Part shown: positions 51,978-62,083 of the stretch, in pieces | Layout: every line of letters begins with the position of its first letter | Position numbering within the stretch: the stretch's first letter is position 1 | Assembly (NCBI RefSeq): GCF_024055895.1 | Contig: NZ_JAMXLE010000003.1 | Coordinates: forward strand, 372,001-436,000 | Origin: Rhizobium sp. L1K21 | Lineage (GTDB): Bacteria; Pseudomonadota; Alphaproteobacteria; Rhizobiales; Rhizobiaceae | DNA length: 64,000 nt | Reading direction: 5' to 3' | The notes under the pieces: model-generated | Told to the model about the DNA's origin: nothing | The model's database searches: none | What the model saw: only the letters and a program-made list of their open reading frames with translations | Translations under genes and position numbers: made by a program

Positions 51978-53363
51978 TCAATGCCCCGTCAGCATGCCAT
52001 CGTGAAATTTGCCGGAAACCAGAAGCAGCTGGGCTGCCGTAATGCTCTCGCGCACGAAAAATTGCAGGGCTGTTCGTTCAGCGCTCGAAAGTGCGGTTTC
52101 CGCGCTGATCGCATCTTCCAGCGAGCCGAAGCCTTTTTCAAACCGGTTGAGCGTTGAATTCGCGCTCTTCTTGCGAGCATCCACCTCGCGCTCGGCCTCA
52201 CGACGGGTGCGCAGCGTCGTTTGGTAATCGCTCCAAAGATCATCGATCTGTGTTTCAACGGCGTTCAGCGTGGCCGCTTCACGATAAAGGGCCGCATCCG
52301 TGCGCGCCTGCTGTGCGGAGCTTGCGGCGACCGAGGAGAGGTCAACCAGCGGTACATTGAGCTTAATACCAACCCGCCAGCCCTGATTGCCCGTCGAGCC
52401 CGGTGATCGGTTCATATAATGGCGAAACTCGCCCGAGAGGCTTACGGAAGGCAGGAACCGGCTCATGGAAGAGCTGGTTGAGTAAAGCTCGGTGCGATAT
52501 TGTGCGGAAGCGGCGCGCAATTGCGGATTGTTCCTATGTGCGCTTTCTATGAAGGCCTGCTTGCCGCCCTTCAAATAATCCGCAAACCGGTTGAGTGTTG
52601 CCCCGCTAGCGGGCTTGCTGCCCGCCTTGCGGACGAGCTGGTTACCAAGCTTTTCAATCATGCCTTCAATCGAGACCAGCGCCTGGCGCGCCGCTGCAAT
52701 ATCAGCGTCAATCTGCGAAATATCAAAGACGCTGGCAAAGCCTGAATTCTGGCGGGCAACGACTGCGCGTCTTAGGCGTTGAAAGCGCTCGACAGCGCGG
52801 CGGGCAAGACGCCGGTCTTGCAGGGCGGCCACGGCTTGTGTCCAGGTTTCAATGAAATCCATCTTCGCCTGGTCGCGAACAGCCAGGGCCTCATATGTCA
52901 TCATGTCACGATGGCTGCGCGCGGCTTTCACGCCATAATATCGCCCGCCGCTCGTCCAGACCGGGAGTGAGGCCACAACCGCCAGATAGCTGTCGCGGTT
53001 TTTCAAATCCAACCCGGAACTGCCCGCTGGCGAATAGGCATTTGTTTCCACACTGCCGGTAATGACCGGCGCATATTTCAAAAGCGCACTCCAGACCTCG
53101 CGGTCCGCTGCTGTCACATCGCTCAGTGCAGCATGCCAATTGGCATTGCGCTCTACGGCGGTTTCAAGCGCACCGCGCAAGCCGGGCGTCGGGCTCACAA
53201 AGCTCTGCAGGCCCGCGCGCAGTTCATAGGATTCAATTGTGCTGGGGCTGCTGACGGTCGTGCGCAGCGCCCAGCCATCTTCCGCATAGGCGTTGCCGCC
53301 CAGCGCCATTGCAGATGCCAGGCTCAAGGTCGCAATGCGCGAGAGGAAGGCCAGCCCGTGCAT
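51978..53363 (-). CDS. Type I secretion outer membrane protein, TolC family
   Basis: A 461-residue protein with signal peptide cut after NAYAE and two repeats of outer membrane efflux protein helices, for example PSVSLSGEFRHYM and the coiled-coil helices around RQNSGFASVFDISQIDADIA. TolC trimers form the exit duct for one-step secretion. It follows the HlyD gene directly (start next to the stop), in the order ABC-HlyD-TolC typical for RTX systems. The oxidase facing it has the RTX-like C terminus expected of a passenger. Confidence 0.88.
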   Translation of the reverse strand: MHGLAFLSRIATLSLASAMALGGNAYAEDGWALRTTVSSPSTIESYELRAGLQSFVSPTPGLRGALETAVERNANWHAALSDVTAADREVWSALLKYAPVITGSVETNAYSPAGSSGLDLKNRDSYLAVVASLPVWTSGGRYYGVKAARSHRDMMTYEALAVRDQAKMDFIETWTQAVAALQDRRLARRAVERFQRLRRAVVARQNSGFASVFDISQIDADIAAARQALVSIEGMIEKLGNQLVRKAGSKPASGATLNRFADYLKGGKQAFIESAHRNNPQLRAASAQYRTELYSTSSSMSRFLPSVSLSGEFRHYMNRSPGSTGNQGWRVGIKLNVPLVDLSSVAASSAQQARTDAALYREAATLNAVETQIDDLWSDYQTTLRTRREAEREVDARKKSANSTLNRFEKGFGSLEDAISAETALSSAERTALQFFVRESITAAQLLLVSGKFHDGMLTGH

Positions 53364-54752
53364 CTAGTGCACTTCCCTGAATGTGCGGGCCAGGCCGTCG
53401 AGCAAAGGTTGCAACATATAGGTCGCAAAGGTGCGCGTTTCGCCTTCAATGAAAAGCTCACCGCTCATTCCCGGCAGAAGCGCAACCTCTAGATTTTGAG
53501 TGGTGGTTTCATCGAGCTTCGCATGCACTTCAAAGAAGCGCTCGCCGGTTGCGTCATCTTGGCTTGCGTCTGCGGCCACATAGGTGATTGTGGCGTTGAT
53601 TGGCTCGTGGACGCGCGGATTCAATGTGCTCAGTTTCAGTTCCGCGCTTTGGCCCATGCGCACGGCGGAAATCTTGTCCAGCGCCACACGGGCCTTCACC
53701 TCAAGCGGTGCATCGGCGGGCACGATTTCACCCACCACATCGCCCGGTTTCACAACACCGCCGAGTGTCTTGGCCGAAAGCCGTACCAGATAACCGCGTA
53801 CAGGCGCGCGCAGTGCTGCATTGTCCATGGCGCTTTCAGCAGCCGTCAGTTCATCACTGATCTGTTCCAGTTCCGCCAGCACATCCGTCAGCGTACGTGA
53901 TGTTTCCATGCCGTCGGCCATGCGCACGCGGTCCATTTCGGCTTCGGTCTCGCCAATCAGGCTCTGGGTGGAGGTCAATTGGGAATGCAGGTCGGTGAGG
54001 CTGCTTTGGGAATCGAGAAGCCGCGTTTCGATCTCCCAAACCTGATTGCGGGAAATATGGCCTGCCTTGGCGAGGGTCTGTGCGTCGCTGAGTTGGTTCT
54101 CTAGCAGCTCGGTTCGCCGTTTGGCATTTTCAATCTGCGTTGTCAGCGAGGCGAGACGCTGGCGCTGCCCTTCGGCGCGATCGGAAAGACCTCTCAGTTG
54201 CGCGCCAATTGCAAGTCGCCCTTTTTCATATTGCCGACCCTGTTCCGCATTTAGCGCTTTGGCAATCGTCGTTTCGGCAATGCTCGCAGTCGTGTTGAAG
54301 TCAAGAGCCTGGCTGCCGCGCAACGCGAACGCGGTAACATTGATCCCAGCAAGGTCCAAATCGGCTTCTGCCAATCCGCCGGCTTTTTCGGCCTCGAGCC
54401 GCGTGCGCAGCGCCTCCAAGACAGCATGACGGGCCTGCAACCGTGTCAAATTGGCCTGATCGATAGCCGGATCGAGCGTCACGACCACACTGCCCTCTGG
54501 CACCAGATCGCCTTCTTTTGCAAAAATGCCGGTCACCATGCCGCCGCGCACATGCTGCAGTTGTTGGTTGTGACCGCTTGAGGCCAGTGTTGCGGGCGCA
54601 ATAACCGCTGAACCAAGCGGCACCAGAAAGGCCCAGGCCAGCATGATGGCGAGCGCAAACAGGATGAACTTTCCAGAAAGGCCGGTCACGCCACGCACCG
54701 AGGTTTCGACTGCGGCCAGCGGATCGGCTTCGTTCAGCTCCGACGCGCTCAT
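53364..54752 (-). CDS. Type I secretion adaptor, HlyD family
   Basis: A 462-residue membrane fusion protein: one N-terminal membrane helix (FILFALAIMLAWAFLVPLG), the barrel strand SGHNQQLQHVRGGMVTGIFAKEGD (part), a long alpha-helical hairpin rich in Leu/Glu/Gln, and the C-terminal beta-barrel (LRAPVRGYLVRLSAKTLGG, GMSGELFIEGE). It links the inner membrane ABC protein to TolC. Coupled to the ABC gene by a 4-bp overlap. Confidence 0.92.
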   Translation of the reverse strand: MSASELNEADPLAAVETSVRGVTGLSGKFILFALAIMLAWAFLVPLGSAVIAPATLASSGHNQQLQHVRGGMVTGIFAKEGDLVPEGSVVVTLDPAIDQANLTRLQARHAVLEALRTRLEAEKAGGLAEADLDLAGINVTAFALRGSQALDFNTTASIAETTIAKALNAEQGRQYEKGRLAIGAQLRGLSDRAEGQRQRLASLTTQIENAKRRTELLENQLSDAQTLAKAGHISRNQVWEIETRLLDSQSSLTDLHSQLTSTQSLIGETEAEMDRVRMADGMETSRTLTDVLAELEQISDELTAAESAMDNAALRAPVRGYLVRLSAKTLGGVVKPGDVVGEIVPADAPLEVKARVALDKISAVRMGQSAELKLSTLNPRVHEPINATITYVAADASQDDATGERFFEVHAKLDETTTQNLEVALLPGMSGELFIEGETRTFATYMLQPLLDGLARTFREVH

Positions 54753-56500
54753 AACGCCATCTCCGCTTTGTCTTTTGTACGTGGCTCGGTGGGGCCGGAG
54801 GTTCTGATCGCCTGCCCGCGTTTGGGAAGGTCGGCAGCTGTTACAACCCCGTCTTTTATCACCACTGCACGCGTCACAATGCGCATCATCATTTGTGACC
54901 GGGTTGCCATCACCACCGCTGCACCATCCTTCAATGCATCGGCAAGTGCATTTAGCAAAGCGCCCTCACGCCGTTGGTCGAGAAATGTGGTGGGTCGATC
55001 AAGCAGGATGACCTTCGGGCTTCCGTAGAAAGCCCGTGCCAGAGCAATCTGCTTGCGCACACTGGCAGGGATGTGATCAGCGGAGTTGGAGATCACGGTT
55101 TGATAGCCTTGTGGCAGCTCCATGATCAGCTCATGCAGGCCAAGCATCATGGAGACGCGATAGACCTCTTCGAGTTCACCTGCCGGGTCGAAACGCGAAA
55201 TATTCTGCGCAATTGTTCCAGTCAGAAGGCCTGCCTCTTCACCGCAATAGCCCATGGAGCGACCCCATTGTGCCTGTGGCCAGCGTTCGCGCGGCGCGCC
55301 ATCCAGCGCCACGAGGCCGTTTTCGGGCAGACGCGCGCCTGCCAGAATGGAGATAAATACGGATTTGCCCGCTCCCGGCGCACCATTGACGATCACCGCC
55401 TCACCGGGCTGCACATCAAATGACGCGCCCGCCAGCACCAGACGCCGCCCGTAGTCTCGGAAGACCAGGTTGCGCGCCTGCAAATTGCCCTTTGGCGCCG
55501 GCAGATCAGGACGTCGTTGCAGGCCCTTGTCCGCGCCGGTCAGCTCTTCAACATTGTTGAAGGACTCGATAGAGCGCACAATTGTTTCCCAGCCGCCAAT
55601 AGCCTGTTCAATAGGGGCAAGCGCACGGCCGGAAATCATGGAGGCGAGAAAGATCAAGCCGCCCGACATATCGCCTTCGAGCACCAGAAACGCGCCCCAT
55701 GCCATTGTGATCACCTGAATGGACTGGCGAATGCCTTTGCTCAAAGCATAAAGGGCGGACGATACCGCAGCTGCCTCTTCCGCAGCACTCAGCGCTTCCG
55801 CCATGCGCTGGCCCCAGGTCGTGAGCAAATTGGGCACCATGCCAAGCGAGCGCACCTCGCCTGCGCGCGCAAAGGCACTCTGGGCAAAGCCAACCGCTTC
55901 ACCCTCGGTTTTGCGGCTGGCGTCCCTGCCAGCACCCGTGAGTTTGTAATTCATGTAACCCGCGATTGTCATAGCAGCCAAACCTGCAATGGTCAGAAGG
56001 CAGATTGTCGGGTGCACAAACAATAGCAGGAACAGGTAAAGCGGCACAAAAGGCAAATCAAACAGACCGACAAATACACGCGATGCCAGAAAATGCCGTG
56101 CGGAGGCAAAGTCACGCAGATAAGAGGCCGCACCGCTTGCCGCTGTCGGGTCGCCCAACCGGGCAAAAAGCTTGCGCGACACCGAAACGGCGTAAACGGC
56201 GGAAAGTCGCTGCGCCACCTTGCCACGTACCATTTCGCCAACCACGAAAACGCAAAGCACGAAAAGAACAATGGCCGTGATGGCAACCAGTGTGCCTTCA
56301 GAACCGGACGAGAGCACGCGGTCATAGACCTGCATCATATGAAATGAAGGGGCCAGGGCACACAGGTTCACAATCAGGGAATAGGCAAAGAGCGTTCGCG
56401 CATGTTCAAAGCCACGACGTCTCAAAAAACCCGCCATGCCCGACAGAAACCCGCCAAGCGCCAAATCGGATTTGCCGGCTTTCAACGCACCGCACCCCAC
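54749..56500 (-). CDS. Type I secretion ABC protein (PrtD-type) with degenerate ATPase motifs
   Basis: A protein of up to 583 residues with a PrtD/HlyB-like membrane domain (HMMQVYDRVLSSG) and C-terminal ATPase. Walker A is normal (GAPGAGKS, 373-380). The Q-loop Gln is replaced (GYCGEEAG), the LSGGQ signature reads IPASVRKQ (477-484), the Walker B glutamate is Arg (ILLDRPTT, R502) and the H-loop has TRSQ in place of HRPS (about 534). Such a set usually means weak or no ATP hydrolysis. No second ABC gene lies in the operon. Starts: the frame begins with GTG at 56500; an ATG at 56437 is also possible. Either the protein works with a partner from elsewhere or the system uses a changed cycle. Confidence 0.85.
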   Translation of the reverse strand: MGCGALKAGKSDLALGGFLSGMAGFLRRRGFEHARTLFAYSLIVNLCALAPSFHMMQVYDRVLSSGSEGTLVAITAIVLFVLCVFVVGEMVRGKVAQRLSAVYAVSVSRKLFARLGDPTAASGAASYLRDFASARHFLASRVFVGLFDLPFVPLYLFLLLFVHPTICLLTIAGLAAMTIAGYMNYKLTGAGRDASRKTEGEAVGFAQSAFARAGEVRSLGMVPNLLTTWGQRMAEALSAAEEAAAVSSALYALSKGIRQSIQVITMAWGAFLVLEGDMSGGLIFLASMISGRALAPIEQAIGGWETIVRSIESFNNVEELTGADKGLQRRPDLPAPKGNLQARNLVFRDYGRRLVLAGASFDVQPGEAVIVNGAPGAGKSVFISILAGARLPENGLVALDGAPRERWPQAQWGRSMGYCGEEAGLLTGTIAQNISRFDPAGELEEVYRVSMMLGLHELIMELPQGYQTVISNSADHIPASVRKQIALARAFYGSPKVILLDRPTTFLDQRREGALLNALADALKDGAAVVMATRSQMMMRIVTRAVVIKDGVVTAADLPKRGQAIRTSGPTEPRTKDKAEMAL

Positions 56501-56977
56501 ACTGACTCAATACTGATCAAGTACTATACGCATCTGCATTAAATTAAGGTTAAGTCTATGTTTTAACCATTCATAGACATTGAATACGGTGGGATGAGAT
56601 AGGCAAATCCGATGCGTTGCATATCTTCTGTGTTCACGCTCGAGAAATCTCTAGGGCATCGCCGATAACAGTTGTTTGTTCAACAGATGGCTGCTTTCGG
56701 GGCTCAGATTACAGACCACTAACGTCCCAAATGGTGTGGCCGAACCGATCATCGTCAGGGGCGTCGTCGTTATGGGCAAGCTTCAGCCGCGCCGTACACT
56801 GCAACGAGCGTACCACGCTCACCGGCCGTTCTATGTTCTAGAAAATCGCCACGAGAAGAACCAAAGCCTGATAATCAGCGCGCGTCCCGTTTTGAGCGAC
56901 CCAGAACACGAAAACGATTTGCGCAAACTCCAGCACCATATTGGCGGAGCACGGGAGATCCTGGAGGGGAAGCTCTT
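56501..56977. other. Intergenic region, promoter of the secretion operon and an unassigned frame
   Basis: About 480 bp. The first 100 bp are AT-rich, with a hairpin GTCTATG/CATAGAC at 56554-56578. It is the likely promoter region of the minus-strand secretion genes. A 101-codon plus-strand frame (56676-56981) runs into the end of the autotransporter gene; it has no known motif and no clear ribosome binding site, so I do not call it a gene. Confidence 0.4.
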
Positions 56978-59551
56978 CTAAAACGCAAGCCTGAGCTTTG
57001 CCGTTGCAGTGTGCTCGCGCGCGGTTGCACCGAACCGGCCGCCATAACCGATGCCAAGTGTTGCCGATGGTGAGAGCGTGAAGTCGAGCCCTGCTTCGAT
57101 GACCATCGCCTCTCTGTCGAAGGGTGTGTTGGTGATGGTGAAGCTGTTGCCGCTGGCAAAGCGTGCGGTGGATTTCGTGGCCATATCCCCGAAGCCGTGC
57201 TGCCAGCCGACCATGCCGCGCGCGACCCCCGTCGCACCGCCAATGTCAAAACCCGCGGCTGCCCGCAGGCCGAGCGTGGTCAAGGTCGCATCATTGCTCT
57301 GGCCGGAGACGGTAAGCGCTGCATTGCCGCCGGTTTCCGTAAATCCGTCGGTGTGGGTGTGCACATGCGACAGATTGAGAAAAGGCTCAAACTCAATCCG
57401 ACCTGCCCTCATTTTATAAGCGAGCTCACCGAACAGGGAGACGTTTCCGGCCTTATAATTTGCCTCGAGCCTTTGGCCGAGCGTGGTGACGTTGCGGACA
57501 GCGTCGATTGCAGAAAACGTGTAACCGAGGCCCGAGCGGAAGGATAGCGGGCCGAACTCGCGCCCTCCATAGAGGCCGAGATGATAGTTTTTGCTCATCG
57601 CCGATTCTGTTTCGGTGCCGACCGAGGCACCCGAATAGCCGCCGTAAAAGCCGACCACCCAGTCGCCCGCCATGCCATCAAGACCGATCAATGTGCCCGC
57701 GGAGCGGAGGTCGCTGCCGCGCATACCGCCGGAGCCGTCTATGCTGCCGCGTGAGCCAAAGCCGCTGGCCCAGAAGCCAAAGGGGCTGGGGTCGGAAGCC
57801 GCCGAATTGTCAAAATCGGAAAAGCGTTCGGATGCCACATTCTTTCGTTCCGGCGCATAGGCAGAAGCGACCCCTGCCCGACGCTGTAACGAACCACTAG
57901 CATTGCCACGCAAGCGCGCCCCAAGCGTGCCATTGATCGCCTGGGTCCCTGCGGTTAGAAGCGGCGCTGTTGAGGCATAGACCTCGCCGGAGAGTTGACG
58001 GAACGTCGTTCGGGCGTTTTCCGCATTCATCGGCAGCACGCTGTTATAAAGTGCCAGCGACGCGCCGGATTGCTGCAAACTGTCAAGAGAATGCGCTACG
58101 GCGCGCTCGTTGCCCGTCTCAGCAACCTTGGAAAAGGTGCCGCCATGAGAGTCGCGATTGACTCCAACAGTAAGCCGCACATCGTTGCCTGAGATTCCGG
58201 AGGCAACGTTGAGGAAGGCAGACTGCGAGTGCACGTTGGCAAAGTCGCCGGTAATGCCGCCAGCGGCGCTGAGCACGGTATAGGTCTGGCTTTCCTGATA
58301 GCTGGTGGCGGCATCGAGCGCCATCACCTGCATCGTCGCGCCGTTGATCGTCGCAGTGCCCGCCACATTGGTACGGTCCGCCGCCGTGGTCGAAACATCG
58401 ACGGCATAGGTCGAGCCCGCGTCAAGCACCAGATTGCCGGCGATTGTCAGTGTGCCGGACGAAAAGCCCGGCGCCAGCGTGCCGCCGCTGCCGATGGTGA
58501 CGGTGCGTCCCGCCGTGCCGAAGGTGCCGGTGCCGCCGAGCAGCGCGCCGCTCGTCACATTGATTGCGCCGCCGAGCAGCGCGCCGTCCGACAGCATCAG
58601 CTTACCGCCGGTCACATCCGTGGTGCCGGAAAAAGCGGAATTGTCGGCTTTGAGCGTGGTCGTGCCCGAAAGTTGGCGGATCGCGCCATTGCCTGAGATC
58701 GCGGGCCGGAAACCGTAATCGACATCGGTGTGATTGAACACCAGCGTGCCGTGGCCGGCCCCGAACACCAGCCGCGCCGCATCGAGCGTCCCCGCCGCAA
58801 CCGCCGCGTCCCCCTCGGCCGCGCCGATCGACACGGTGCCGTTGGAACCGCTGCTATCCGCAACCGTCGCCGTGCCGTCATGGCTGCCATCGCCAAGCAG
58901 CGCCCCGACCGTCACCAGTCCGCCGTCGCCGATCGTCAGCGATCCACGAGCCTGGTACCCGATTTTGAGGTAGTTGCTGTTGTTCCAGCGTGAACCGTCG
59001 CCGGTGACGCTGGCAAAGCCCGTCGCCGCCGAGATCTCGCCAATCCTGCCGAAGTTGCTGCTGACCGTGCCCCCATCGGCAATGGTAAGCCTCCCGTTTT
59101 TCGAAAACCCGACGATGATGGTATAACTGTCAACCCAGGTGGATCCCTCACCGGTAACGGTGATGCTGCCGGAAGCAAGATCGGAACGGCCAATAACTGT
59201 GCCAGCACTGCTCATAAAGCCACCATTGGCGATCGTCACGATGCCTGTACCATTGGCGCCGACGTAAAGATATCCGTTGCTCTCCCAACGCGAGCCATCT
59301 CCCGTGACGGTCACCTGACCTGTACCGCCCTGCACACCGACGTACGCGGCTCGATTCACCACACGCCCGCCGTCCGAAATCGTGAGAGAGCCTGGCGTAT
59401 TGTAGCCAACGTTGATCAATGTCGATGAGGTCCAACTCGTTGGAGGCAAGGGCGAGACGCTGCCAGTTGCCTCGATCGATTGTGCGGCAGCCATCGAGGG
59501 CAGAAGGGAGAGGCTGGTTGTAAGGAGGAGATATGATCGAATTTTCATCAC
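56978..59551 (-). CDS. Autotransporter (type V secretion, beta-barrel domain protein)
   Basis: An 857-residue protein. A signal peptide ends near MAAAQS. The passenger has regularly spaced beta-helix repeats such as GSLTISDGG, GTVTVADSSG and TVTGDGSRW, about every 40-50 residues, then a passenger-associated region (GGTLAPGFSSGTLTIAGNL). Residues about 590-857 make a 12-strand outer membrane barrel ending in KLRLAF, the terminal Phe recognised by the BAM machinery. The passenger is likely a surface adhesin; no protease motif was seen. Neighbours are the Sel1 and AraC genes. Confidence 0.9.
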   Translation of the reverse strand: MMKIRSYLLLTTSLSLLPSMAAAQSIEATGSVSPLPPTSWTSSTLINVGYNTPGSLTISDGGRVVNRAAYVGVQGGTGQVTVTGDGSRWESNGYLYVGANGTGIVTIANGGFMSSAGTVIGRSDLASGSITVTGEGSTWVDSYTIIVGFSKNGRLTIADGGTVSSNFGRIGEISAATGFASVTGDGSRWNNSNYLKIGYQARGSLTIGDGGLVTVGALLGDGSHDGTATVADSSGSNGTVSIGAAEGDAAVAAGTLDAARLVFGAGHGTLVFNHTDVDYGFRPAISGNGAIRQLSGTTTLKADNSAFSGTTDVTGGKLMLSDGALLGGAINVTSGALLGGTGTFGTAGRTVTIGSGGTLAPGFSSGTLTIAGNLVLDAGSTYAVDVSTTAADRTNVAGTATINGATMQVMALDAATSYQESQTYTVLSAAGGITGDFANVHSQSAFLNVASGISGNDVRLTVGVNRDSHGGTFSKVAETGNERAVAHSLDSLQQSGASLALYNSVLPMNAENARTTFRQLSGEVYASTAPLLTAGTQAINGTLGARLRGNASGSLQRRAGVASAYAPERKNVASERFSDFDNSAASDPSPFGFWASGFGSRGSIDGSGGMRGSDLRSAGTLIGLDGMAGDWVVGFYGGYSGASVGTETESAMSKNYHLGLYGGREFGPLSFRSGLGYTFSAIDAVRNVTTLGQRLEANYKAGNVSLFGELAYKMRAGRIEFEPFLNLSHVHTHTDGFTETGGNAALTVSGQSNDATLTTLGLRAAAGFDIGGATGVARGMVGWQHGFGDMATKSTARFASGNSFTITNTPFDREAMVIEAGLDFTLSPSATLGIGYGGRFGATAREHTATAKLRLAF

Positions 59552-59726
59552 GCGTTCAAACGGGTAGAAGGTCCAATATGCCTAATCGAGGTGTAGCGTT
59601 CGCGGCGCTCTCTACGCAGATCAGCCTTTATTGATGGAGGCGCAAAAATGCTGCTGAAATACACCCATAATGGCCGCCTTGTCGGTGGCACGTGCCGCAA
59701 GGACAGCCCAAATCGGGAATGAAATT

Positions 59727-60929
59727 TCATCGGTAAGTCCCTAGAAACAATCGACCAGCCTCTGCTTTCGCGGCTCTATCGAGAGATGCTGCGGCGGCGT
59801 CCTTGTCACCGAGTTTTGTTTGAAGGCTGGCGCGCTGAAGATGGAGCGGCGCCCATTCCGGGTCCTGCTCGATTGCCTCTGCCAATAGCTGGTCTGCCTC
59901 TTCCAATTGAAAAGCGAGAACAAGCAATTCGGCTTGTGAGGAGAGCACGGCACTGTCTTTGGGCGCGATTTCCAAAGCGTCCTCGACAAGGGCTGCGGCT
60001 TCCTGCAGATCGCCGCGCCGCCGCATAATGTCGGAGAGCAGAGCCATCGCTCTTGCTTTCAACATCCCCGGCTCACTCTCTATCAGTGATCGAAGAATGC
60101 GGACCGCCTCGGTCTTCTGATCATTCTTGGAAACTAGTATCTGCGCAAAATAGAGGCCGGACCAATCGTCACTGAGTTCCCAGCCGATGCGATAATGGGC
60201 GGTCGCTGCGGCTGGATCGACCGGCAGACCAAAGGCGCCATCACGATAAAAATGCCCGAGAATGCGATGGGCAAAGCCTATCCCGGCGTCAGCTGCCTTG
60301 ACATAGGCTTCAACGACGGGAGCTGGATCATCTCCCTCTCTCCAGGCATGCTGAAGCGCCTCCGCCAATCCGCCTGCAGCTTTCTCATAGCCCGCGTCAA
60401 TTGCCTGGCGATAGAGCTCGGCGGCACGCACAGGGTTTTCCGGCACACCGACACCGTCAAGATAAAAGCCTGCAAGGTTGAAAAGGCCGACGCCAACACC
60501 TTGTTCGGCCGCCAATTCATAGTGCCTGCGCGCCTCTTCCAGGTTCTGGCCGACGCCCAACCCTCTTTCAAACAGAATGCCGAGCCCGACTTCCGCCAGC
60601 GGATAACCATTCTTGGCAGCTTCGGAAAAATGCACCCGCGCCGCGTCATAATCTTCAAGCCTTTGTTCTGCGCGCGCAAGCTGGAAGGCAAAGCGGGGTT
60701 CGTCAGGCGCGCCCTCATAGGCCTTGCGGCAGGCGTCAAGCGCGGCAGCACCCTTGATGTCAAGCTGCTCGACGCCCTTGGAACCGAACAGCGGATCGTT
60801 TGGACTTGCCGCCAGGCGATCACAGGCGGCCCTGCTTTCATCGCTGGCAATAGACACTCCCACGAATACAAGGATGCAGCCACTCAGAATCGTAAACACT
60901 TTGAAGCTCGTCGGCGCAGTGAAGAACAT
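59727..60929 (-). CDS. Sel1/TPR repeat protein, probably exported
   Basis: A 400-residue protein with a hydrophobic N-terminal stretch (VFTILSGCILVFVGVSIAS) like a signal peptide or anchor. Repeats ADVGLGIL- and ANYxLAAEQG-like (AEVGLGILFERGLGVGQNL, YELAAEQGVGVGLFNLAGFYL) are Sel1 repeats; the last third has TPR-like helices (LVEDALEIAPKDSAVLSSQ). The frame opens at 61106, but ATG 60929 with GGGAGGCCGC upstream starts the signal sequence. It may mediate protein contacts in the periplasm. It lies between the autotransporter and AraC genes, same strand as the autotransporter. Confidence 0.8.
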   Translation of the reverse strand: MFFTAPTSFKVFTILSGCILVFVGVSIASDESRAACDRLAASPNDPLFGSKGVEQLDIKGAAALDACRKAYEGAPDEPRFAFQLARAEQRLEDYDAARVHFSEAAKNGYPLAEVGLGILFERGLGVGQNLEEARRHYELAAEQGVGVGLFNLAGFYLDGVGVPENPVRAAELYRQAIDAGYEKAAGGLAEALQHAWREGDDPAPVVEAYVKAADAGIGFAHRILGHFYRDGAFGLPVDPAAATAHYRIGWELSDDWSGLYFAQILVSKNDQKTEAVRILRSLIESEPGMLKARAMALLSDIMRRRGDLQEAAALVEDALEIAPKDSAVLSSQAELLVLAFQLEEADQLLAEAIEQDPEWAPLHLQRASLQTKLGDKDAAAASLDRAAKAEAGRLFLGTYR

Positions 60930-61075
60930 AGCGGCCTCCCATTTATTTAGCGTCGGCAAAATTAGCCGCTCGCCGCCACCGCGCGTTAACGTTTGCGTTT
61001 CGCAAGATCGCGAACTTCTTGCGTTTTTGTCCCAATCAGTGGAAATGTGCGCGCGATGGGAGAATTGATGATCCG

Positions 61076-62083
61076 ATGAACCATTTGACAAAACGCGTTC
61101 AGACATTTTCGACGGCGGTTTTCGCAGCGGAAGAACAGTTCGAGCTGTTCAGCATGCGGATTGGGTCGATGTTTGATATGGAGCGCTCCAAGGTCGTCGA
61201 GGCGTTTGACGCGTCCATTGAGAGCATCAATTTCGGCTCCATGCTGGTGAGCCGGATGCGCACCCAGCCATTTGTCTACGAGCGCGTGCGGCGCCGGATC
61301 TCCGGTGATTTGATGGATCACTTCATGATCCGCGTGGATCTGGAAAATGTCGAGGCACGAAGCGCCCGGCCATCAGCAATTGTGGTCATAGACCTTGCGC
61401 AAGTCTCCGAGCGCAACATGACCCCTTCTCACAATATTTCGGTGGTGCTGCCGCGGCGTGTATTTGGCAAGGATGCTGACGCACTTGCCCGGCTGCATCA
61501 GTTACCGCTGACGCACGCCAGTGCCCTCTTTCTGGCGGACCACCTTGTGTCTGCCATGCAGCACGGCGCGCATCTGGACGGGGAAGTTCCCCGCGCGATC
61601 GGCGCCATGTTGCCGACGCTGGTCGTCAACTGCCTTCTTGACGAGCGTCGATTCGCCGACGAGGAACTCAAGGCGGACCGCGACCTTATGTTGTTGTCGA
61701 AGGCCAAACAGATAATCAACGACCAGCTCTGTTCACAAAAGCTGAATCCCAACAATCTGGCGCGCCAGCTCGGTCTCTCCCGGTCATCGCTTTACCGTCT
61801 GTTCGAGCCTGCTGGCGGCGTGGCCAAGATCATTCGTGAATCGCGGATGCGCGCAGCCGCAAGGGCGATCGCCGAAGGCGATATCCACGTACGAATTGGC
61901 GACGTTGCCGATCGCTATTGTTTTTCAAGTGACGCCCAGTTTTCCGCCAGCTTCAAGACTTATTTCGGCTGCACACCGTCCGAGTTTCGTGCTTCCACCT
62001 TGGAGACCAACCCAGCAGGGCCAGCAAGAACCCGCCAATCAAGCAATGACCGGGTTTTCCCCGTGTGGCTCGCCAATCTTTAG
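61076..62083 (+). CDS. AraC family transcriptional regulator
   Basis: A 335-residue protein with an AraC-binding-like N-terminal region and two C-terminal helix-turn-helix units: NNLARQLGLSRSSLYRLFEP and IGDVADRYCFSSDAQFSASF, then TYFGCTPSEFR. This is the AraC-type DNA-binding domain. A frame opens at 61019; the ATG at 61076 is preceded by GGGAGAA at 61058-61064 and gives the usual length. Divergent from the Sel1 gene, which it may control together with the autotransporter. Confidence 0.85.
   Translation: MNHLTKRVQTFSTAVFAAEEQFELFSMRIGSMFDMERSKVVEAFDASIESINFGSMLVSRMRTQPFVYERVRRRISGDLMDHFMIRVDLENVEARSARPSAIVVIDLAQVSERNMTPSHNISVVLPRRVFGKDADALARLHQLPLTHASALFLADHLVSAMQHGAHLDGEVPRAIGAMLPTLVVNCLLDERRFADEELKADRDLMLLSKAKQIINDQLCSQKLNPNNLARQLGLSRSSLYRLFEPAGGVAKIIRESRMRAAARAIAEGDIHVRIGDVADRYCFSSDAQFSASFKTYFGCTPSEFRASTLETNPAGPARTRQSSNDRVFPVWLANL

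Noticed and set aside
56676-56981. 101-codon plus-strand frame as a small gene
   Set aside because: No ribosome binding site or known motif, and it overlaps the convergent autotransporter stop; kept as unassigned sequence.
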